This document shows, in pieces, positions 7,249 to 7,721 of a stretch of 7,721 nucleotides of DNA. Made by a program: the position numbers and the translations under genes. Each line of letters begins with the position of its first letter. The first letter of the stretch is position 1. The stretch lies in NCBI GenBank assembly GCA_020832965.1, contig JAJHRM010000117.1:1-7721 (forward strand), given 5' to 3'. A model generated the notes under the pieces. That model was not told the DNA's origin. It did no database searches and was given only the letters and a program-made list of their open reading frames with translations. The stretch comes from Thermofilum sp. Its GTDB lineage: Archaea > Thermoproteota > Thermoprotei > Thermofilales > Thermofilaceae.

Positions 7249-7629
7249 TTGTTTCAATGCCTGTACTTTCGGACCCGGGTCTCTGCTAGTGGAGAAAATA
7301 ACGCGCGCGTTGCTCCCGACGGGCAGCAGCTGGGGGTTGTCGACGACGTGTACTTCAACAGGGACCTCACCGCAAAGAAGGTGATCGTGAAGGGGAGCGA
7401 CGGCCTCAGCTTTGTGGTGAGCGCGAGCCGCTTGGTGCTCAAGGACGGTGTTCTGGTGCTGCAGGAGCCCCCGCAGGCCGACATCCTCCGCGCTGTGAAG
7501 GAGACGTGCAAGGCCCTCCTCGAGCTCGTCGAAGCGTACGCTGAAGACGACCCGCAGAGCGGCCTGCCAGCGCTCACTGCAGCGCACGAGCACTTGAAAA
7601 ACGCGTTAAGCGCGCTAGAGAGAAGCTAG
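7249..7629 (+). CDS. Small PRC-barrel domain protein, start uncertain
   Basis: Residues about 20-72 fit a PRC-barrel: APDGQQLGVVDDVYFN, then KKVIVKGSDGLSFVV and a closing KDGVLVLQ strand. Two helices follow (about 75-100 and 105-124). PRC-barrel proteins are small beta-barrels found in RNA-processing, cell-division (CdvA N-terminus) and photosynthetic proteins; in archaea many stand alone with unknown function. The only in-frame start before the barrel is a TTG at 7249, because a TAA at 7243 closes the frame upstream. The first 18 residues (MFQCLYFRTR and following) do not look like the family, and no ribosome site precedes them. A GTG at 7289 in another frame would give VEKITR and would join the barrel if one CG unit were removed from the (CG)4 run at 7302-7309, so a frameshift or sequencing slip is possible. 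The gene is divergent from the defence operon and probably marks the edge of that island. It is too short to be a full CdvA. Confidence 0.7.
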   Translation: MFQCLYFRTRVSASGENNARVAPDGQQLGVVDDVYFNRDLTAKKVIVKGSDGLSFVVSASRLVLKDGVLVLQEPPQADILRAVKETCKALLELVEAYAEDDPQSGLPALTAAHEHLKNALSALERS

Positions 7630-7631
7630 CG
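7613..7631 (+). other. Short hairpin across the stop codon of the PRC-barrel gene
   Basis: CGCTAG (7613-7618) and CTAGCG (7626-7631) pair as a 6-bp stem with a 7-nt loop, and the stop TAG (7627-7629) is in the right arm. No T-rich tract follows, so it does not look like a usual archaeal terminator. It may be chance. Confidence 0.2.
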
Positions 7632-7721
7632 TTCGGTAAACGGCATGTGCGCTGTTTCAGCAGGCTCGGTCTCTCCACGGAGGGGCTGCTGAGGGCTCCC
7701 TCGTTCGCCGAGAAGCCTTCG
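7630..7721. other. Window tail, no gene called
   Basis: One plus-strand frame is open from a GTG at 7647 to the edge, and minus-strand frames are also open. With only about 25 codons, no ribosome site and no recognisable motif, I cannot say which, if any, is coding. Confidence 0.4.

Noticed and set aside
7270..7285. GGACCCGGGTCTC, which recalls a tRNA T-arm
   Set aside because: No TTC loop, acceptor stem or anticodon arm could be fitted around it.
7219..7593. Minus-strand frame of 124 codons opposite the PRC-barrel gene
   Set aside because: The plus strand encodes a recognisable barrel; the minus frame is rich in His and Gln with no domain.

Overview
The window looks like DNA from a (hyper)thermophilic archaeon, most likely Thermoproteota (crenarchaeal). 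The signs are heavy use of AGG/AGA arginine and ATA isoleucine codons, proteins rich in Glu, Lys, Arg and Val, sparse Shine-Dalgarno sites, and TATA-box-like rather than -35/-10 promoter elements. The exact genus cannot be read from the sequence.

Almost the whole window (about 1-7004) is one leftward three-gene operon. In order of transcription: (1) a DUF1156/COG1743-type DNA methyltransferase of about 986-1000 aa; (2) a DUF499-type P-loop ATPase of 1105 aa, which starts at a GTG inside the methylase stop (4-nt GTGA overlap); (3) after a 12-nt gap, the first 225 residues of a BrxL-type AAA+/Lon-like protein, cut by the window edge at its Walker A loop. These are parts of a BREX-like anti-phage/anti-virus system: the methylase would mark self DNA (the PglX/PglXI role), the large ATPase would occupy the BrxC/PglY-like slot, and BrxL would be the ring-forming effector. 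The combination is unusual. A COG1743 methylase is typical of type 3 BREX, and BrxL is typical of types 1 and 4. PglZ and a helicase are not in the window; if present they lie to the left.

The 5' border of the operon is at about 6960-7248, an intergenic region of roughly 240-290 bp. It holds a TATA-like element at 6986-6993, 24-31 nt upstream of a likely leaderless ATG at 6962, plus inverted repeats that could be operators. To its right a divergent gene (7249-7629, + strand) encodes a small PRC-barrel protein. Its start is doubtful and may be disturbed by a slip in a (CG)4 run. The last 92 bases hold no gene I can call.

The methylase changes markedly in base composition along its length: about 44% GC in a sample near its 5' end and about 68% GC in a sample from its alanine-rich C-terminal part. 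This may reflect a mosaic origin.
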